From the NCBI GenBank assembly GCA_951804985.1, contig OX638132.1:84200696-84264695 (forward strand): 64,000 bases of DNA, in the 5' to 3' direction. Under the pieces are notes generated by a model, which saw only the letters and a list, made by a program, of their open reading frames with translations, made no database searches and was not told the origin of the DNA. Below, in pieces: positions 60,160 through 64,000 of this stretch. Position numbers and translations under genes: made by a program. Source of the stretch: Dryomyza anilis. Lineage: Eukaryota > Arthropoda > Insecta > Diptera > Dryomyzidae. How positions within the stretch are numbered: position 1 is the stretch's first letter; each line of letters begins with the position of its first letter.

Positions 60160-60349
60160 TTTTTTTGTTTTTTTGGAATATCTACTAAGATCCAGAGCAA
60201 TCAGACAGACTATATCCATTGTACTGTGAAATCTATTCCCTACGATTTTGTGGTTATTATCACCACGAGCGCCCATGCCTAAGCCGGGATTCGAACCCGA
60301 GATCTTCAGAATGCAAGTCCAGCGCGCTACCTCTGGACTGCTGAGGCCG
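60160..60349 (-). mobile_element. tRNA-derived SINE, family B (copy 3)
   Basis: Minus orientation: T-rich tail at the left, tRNA-like head at the right (CCAGAGGTAGCGCG and GGTTCGAATCCC read on the minus strand). The target duplication ACATGGTATT is perfect at 60150-60159 and 60350-60359. Confidence 0.94.
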
Positions 60350-60359
60350 ACATGGTATT

Positions 60360-60754
60360 CAATATAATCAAATTATATTTAAAAACGAACACATGGAGTT
60401 CAGAATTGTCAAATTGAATTTATTAAAACTATGGAGATTACACTAGACAACAAATGGAGGCCTTTTCTAATTCTCCACGCTCTTGGTGTGATTTTCCGAT
60501 TGAATTTAAGATTCTAATCACGACCTCATACTCAGTTTTCTTCGATTGCCTCAAGTTTTTGAGTTATTACGTAGAATGGTATTTCTGTGTTTTTTTTTAC
60601 ATATTTTGGACTTTAACTTTTTAGAGATTTGAGTTATCGATTTAATTTCTTTTGTATTCTGTTGAGAATACTTCAGCACTTATTTTGAAATATACTACAA
60701 GAAATTCGAATTAATGCGTTCGAAGTTATGACCAGTCAAATACAAAAAATTAGA
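60360..60754. other. AT-rich intronic DNA
   Basis: No repeat, exon or RNA gene recognised. Confidence 0.4.
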
Positions 60755-61271
60755 TTTTAAGGAAAATTCAGTCCACGGAAAACTGGTCTACAAGTTCGTT
60801 TCTCTGGATTGTGTACAAAATAAAAACACTCTTATGTTTGGTTGAAATTATAACATATAACTTTATTAATTCACCTTAATAAACAACTTTACTAATAACA
60901 TATTCTAACAACTGCTGCATGTTCACTATTTAACTTGACATTGTTCTCACATGAGACGTACTCGACCGTACTCCAAACACTACTGAAGTATTGTGCCTCA
61001 GATGCGGTGCCCTTATATATTGCATGCATCAGTTCGACATGTTTCGAGAACCCTTCTACTCGTTTCGTGAATGACGCATGCTATTGGTAACTCATTCGCA
61101 CTCATGTGTTTTAATGTGCTGATTTTCCATCTCTTTATCGCACATTGCTTAGTTCGCTGAATGATCTTCTGTCTCTTTCTAACACATTGCTTAGTGCGCT
61201 GAATTGTCTTGCGTCTCATTTATTATTGTTGATTGCTTGCACTATGGGGCAAATTACATCTTTCCGTAACA
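60755..61271 (-). mobile_element. Solo LTR (copy 2)
   Basis: About 517 bp homologous to 8755-9221; the far end is CGTAACA as in copy 1, but the TGTTACG start is mutated. On the minus strand it shows TATATAAGGGCACC followed about 27-30 bp later by ACTTCAGTAGTG, a good TATA box plus initiator. No internal genes adjoin it. Confidence 0.7.
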
Positions 61272-61976
61272 ATATTAAGTTTTCATAATTCAATAAAATT
61301 ATATATATTACATGTGAAACTAGATCCATAATTCTATGATTCCTCTTACATTGTTTTTGCGAATCACTCTTTTAGTCTTCTTATTAAATACAAATTCAAG
61401 TTTACGATTTTTGATTTAAATTTTCTTTTGTGGTGCTAAAATATATATATATATAAAAAAAAAGTTGTCCCTCAATTATTCATAGCAATTCCAACAAATT
61501 CTTAAAACAGTAGAATTCAGCGTTGCATAAATGTATTACTTTCAATGGGTTTTCCTCAGGATGCTACAAAAGAATCAAATGAAGTTCACGATGCAATATT
61601 TCATATTACATAAACAATTTAATTCGTATGTTCATATGAAACAAAACAAAAAATATAGGAATTTCTTATCGAATTTATGAAATTTACTTTAATCTCAGGA
61701 TTTTGTAAAAACTAAGTAAGAGGAATCATAGAATTATGGATCTAGTTTCACATATAAAATATAATTAAAATTTAATTAAATTTGTTCTTTTGTGAATTCA
61801 ATTTTACGATTTTGAATAATATTAATTAAAAAATATTAAAAATAGTATTCCCGAATGCTATTCTTTTCCAAATCTTTTTTTTTTTTGCTAAAAATCCATC
61901 TAAAAATGTTTTTGATCAAATTAAAATCTTTAAAAAATTGGCAAAAATAATTAATAGATTTTGAAGCAATATTTAA
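61272..61976. other. AT-rich intronic DNA with short inverted words
   Basis: AACTAGATCCATAATTCTATGATTCCTCTTAC... (61318-61351) is matched in inverted form at 61713-61748 (AAGAGGAATCATAGAATTATGGATCTAGTTTC), giving a ~430-bp fold-back with arms over 30 bp. This suggests another palindromic or TIR element of 61315-61750. Confidence 0.7.
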
Positions 61977-62205
61977 TAGACATCTGCATAAATGCATTTG
62001 AAACCCACTTCAAGACATTCAATTTATGTCAAGACATTTTTAGTCGCCATCGCTATGCCTGAAAATCAAATGAATGTGATTCTCTCAATAACAAAGCACA
62101 AGTAGTGTCAAAACAAAACACAAACAAGACGTAGTTTTATAGTGAATAGGTCTATAATGTGCAATAAAATTTCAAGTACTGAAATAATACTGCATTATGA
62201 TACTG

Positions 62206-62426
62206 CACCCAGAAAAAAATACTATATAAATAATAGTTTTTTTACTATTAAAAATAGTCAATAGGATAAATTATTATTTTAATCGGAAAAGACCATTAAA
62301 TACTAGAAAATACCATGCCATTGCCATTGAGTTTATATGAAAATATTTATTTTTTGTATACTAATAAATCAATAATTGTCCAATTGACCAATTTTAATGG
62401 GATTTGAGAGAATTTTTTTCTGGGTG
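62206..62426. mobile_element. MITE with CACCCAGA termini (221 bp), copy 2
   Basis: The left end CACCCAGAAAAAAATACTAT and right end ATTTTTTTCTGGGTG are inverted; close to full-length identity with 20804-21022. The flanks read TG on both sides rather than TA. It sits within the unclassified repeat copy 2. Confidence 0.92.
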
Positions 62427-62503
62427 TGAGTACTTAGTGCATTTTATTATTTTTTTTTTATTCTTACTCTAAGGAATTTTCATTAATATTGAAATATATA
62501 TAC

Positions 62504-62511
<8 letters not shown>

Positions 62512-62591
<80 letters not shown>

Positions 62592-62602
62592 TATATATAA
62601 TA
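62512..62602. repeat. (TA)n microsatellite
   Basis: About 45 TA units with one interruption (TAATA) near 62583. Confidence 0.97.
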
Positions 62603-63055
62603 TTGTATATTCAGATTTTTATTTATCGAACAAAATTGTTTTCAAATTGGATATATTGCTTTTCGACCAATTTGTTGTTTTTTAATAATGTTTTTTTAAT
62701 AGTGTTAATAATGTTTGTTTATATACACATAAATAACGACAACAACATAACTACCTTCGAACATCCAACGCCGAACGGCAAATTTGTTGTTATTTTCAAT
62801 GTTCCTCTTCTAAATCGTTACTCGTTGCACTCACTGACTGTACTCACGGTAGTACTGTTAGCGACAGTAGTGTCATTTGGTTTTCTTTTTCAAAACATTA
62901 AATGTCTTGAAAAAAATGTCTTGACACTACTTGACACCAATGAAACAAATACTGCAGTGTAGTTTATACGCTGGAGAAACTTCACTGTAATACTGTCGAC
63001 TGCCATTGCAAAATGCACTCAATACTGTAGAGTGCAGTAGTGCATATTTTGCAGA

Positions 63056-64000
63056 GGCAACTTCAAATACATTTGTGTAGATGACTAATATTTAATACCG
63101 TTCTTTTAATCAGAAAGATTCATTAATTGCAATGAACACAGGTGTCGGCTAAAACCGATAAGGTATGTGTGTCATGAAGTATTTCTGAAAAAAGTGTTCC
63201 TCCATTCCTCAGCGTAGATAATGTAAAATAGACTAATGTATGTTTTCAACAAAGTTTGTTTTACTTTTTGCAAAAATCTATTAAGACAAATGATGATCAT
63301 ATATTTTGTAACTAATGATGGATAACAATGCACTAAACAGCCGTTGTTGGTCGAAAGCGCAGGAAAAAGCGCCTTCGAGAGCACCCATGAAAGCCGGCTC
63401 AAATGTGGGGCTTTTTTTTCACTAACAGTAAAGTCGACGGTCGCCGGTCTGCGGCCGCATGCCATAGAAATTGCAACTGGAGCAGATAGGCAGGCAGGCA
63501 GGCAGTCAGGCTAAATGCGAATGCCGAACACATGAGCCGCTTAATAAAATAATTGATTGAGTATCAATAAAGAATTACAACAAAAGCGTGGAAAAGTCAG
63601 CCAATAAATTGCAAGAGAGACAGACAGACAGCCAAACACACAGCAGCAACTAAAACAAGTGGGCACAACAGCAACATAACATTGTTGGCACTTTGAATTT
63701 TTCTATTTTATTTTTGATATTTTTTTTTTGTACAACTATAATTTTATTGTTTTCCTAAGGAGCATGCAGCATTTGGTTCGTGCTGCTGTTGCTGCATCCA
63801 TGAGATGCGCCAACGTTCGGATACCTGCTGCCTCCAGTTGAAATGCAAAAATTCAACGGATCTAGATTTAGCTTACATTACGGTTCAGCTAGTAGGAAAC
63901 CAAATAGAAAAAAAGGAAAATAAAAATACTATAAAAAAAACAAAGCCTAGATAGAAAAATTCAAACAATTGCGTTTATCCGTTGGAACCGTTTTTCACCT
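63056..64000. other. Intronic DNA at the window edge
   Basis: Mostly unique, GC-richer around 63340-63520 with a (GGCA)n patch near 63487. An acceptor-like TTTTATTGTTTTCCTAAG precedes an open frame at 63761; it is not convincing enough to call an exon (see rejected list). Confidence 0.4.

Larger units (their letters stand above)
61977..63055 (+). repeat. Unclassified ~1-kb repeat family, copy 2
   Basis: Homologous in order to 29680-29960 and 31205-31545 (see that entry). In this copy the family is interrupted by the MITE 62206-62426 and a (TA)n tract. The blocks are otherwise close together. There is no coding potential. Confidence 0.8.

Noticed and set aside
63761..63953. Candidate second exon: acceptor-like TTTTCCTAAG then an open frame of about 63 codons
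   Set aside because: The frame is Cys-rich because of a TGC/GCA repeat, no donor is clear inside it, and the phase left by exon 706-1011 enters a different frame that stops after about 27 codons. No recognisable domain.

Overview
The window is AT-rich eukaryotic DNA that looks like the intronic landscape of a fly (Diptera). The pointers are GT-AG splice signals around one exon rich in Ala, Gln and Pro runs, CAG/CAA-type intronic simple repeats, several copies of the dipteran mini-me/INE-like element with its GTCY microsatellite, and a DD37E Tc1/mariner element of the kind best known from mosquitoes. The species cannot be fixed from the sequence alone. An intron longer than 62 kb suggests a genome larger and more repeat-laden than that of Drosophila melanogaster.

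Only one host coding exon is supported: 706-1011 on the + strand, with a good acceptor (polypyrimidine tract plus CAG) and donor (GAG|GTAAGG). Everything upstream (1-705) and downstream (1012-64000) behaves as intron or intergenic DNA. No second convincing host exon, real tRNA gene, rRNA or CRISPR array was seen.

The rest is a mosaic of repeats. Tandem arrays include a 10-bp satellite of exactly 95 units (42091-43040), a 20-bp array (13679-14025), a 23-bp array (15718-16170), 21-bp arrays at two loci (26185-26930 and 36065-36475), a 19-bp array (44175-45015), a 102-bp satellite (17440-19240), a 110-145-bp complex satellite (11930-13520) and a 16-bp array near 24.0 kb. DNA transposons and MITEs include a DD37E element with perfect terminal repeats (7282-8529), a mariner-like family present as one internally deleted copy and two palindromic copies, and at least five TA-flanked MITE families, some nested. 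Rolling-circle-like elements include two Helitron-like copies with CTAGT ends and at least five mini-me-like copies. Retroelements include two tRNA-derived SINE families (three copies each, several with perfect target-site duplications), a 5'-truncated jockey-like reverse transcriptase with two fragments of the same family, and two solo LTRs in the same orientation.

Unique stretches of higher GC lie between the repeats (about 10.9-11.8, 16.3-17.3, 21.8-22.6, 25.2-26.1, 40.2-40.7, 43.5-43.7, 45.1-46.3, 50.4-51.8, 53.7-54.3, 58.5-59.8 and 63.3-64.0 kb). These are the likeliest places for intronic regulatory DNA, though no specific site can be named. The most striking observations are the helically phased 950-bp TATAAAA array that grew inside a MITE, the palindromic mariner derivatives, and an unclassified ~1-kb repeat family present twice in the window and broken by different later insertions.
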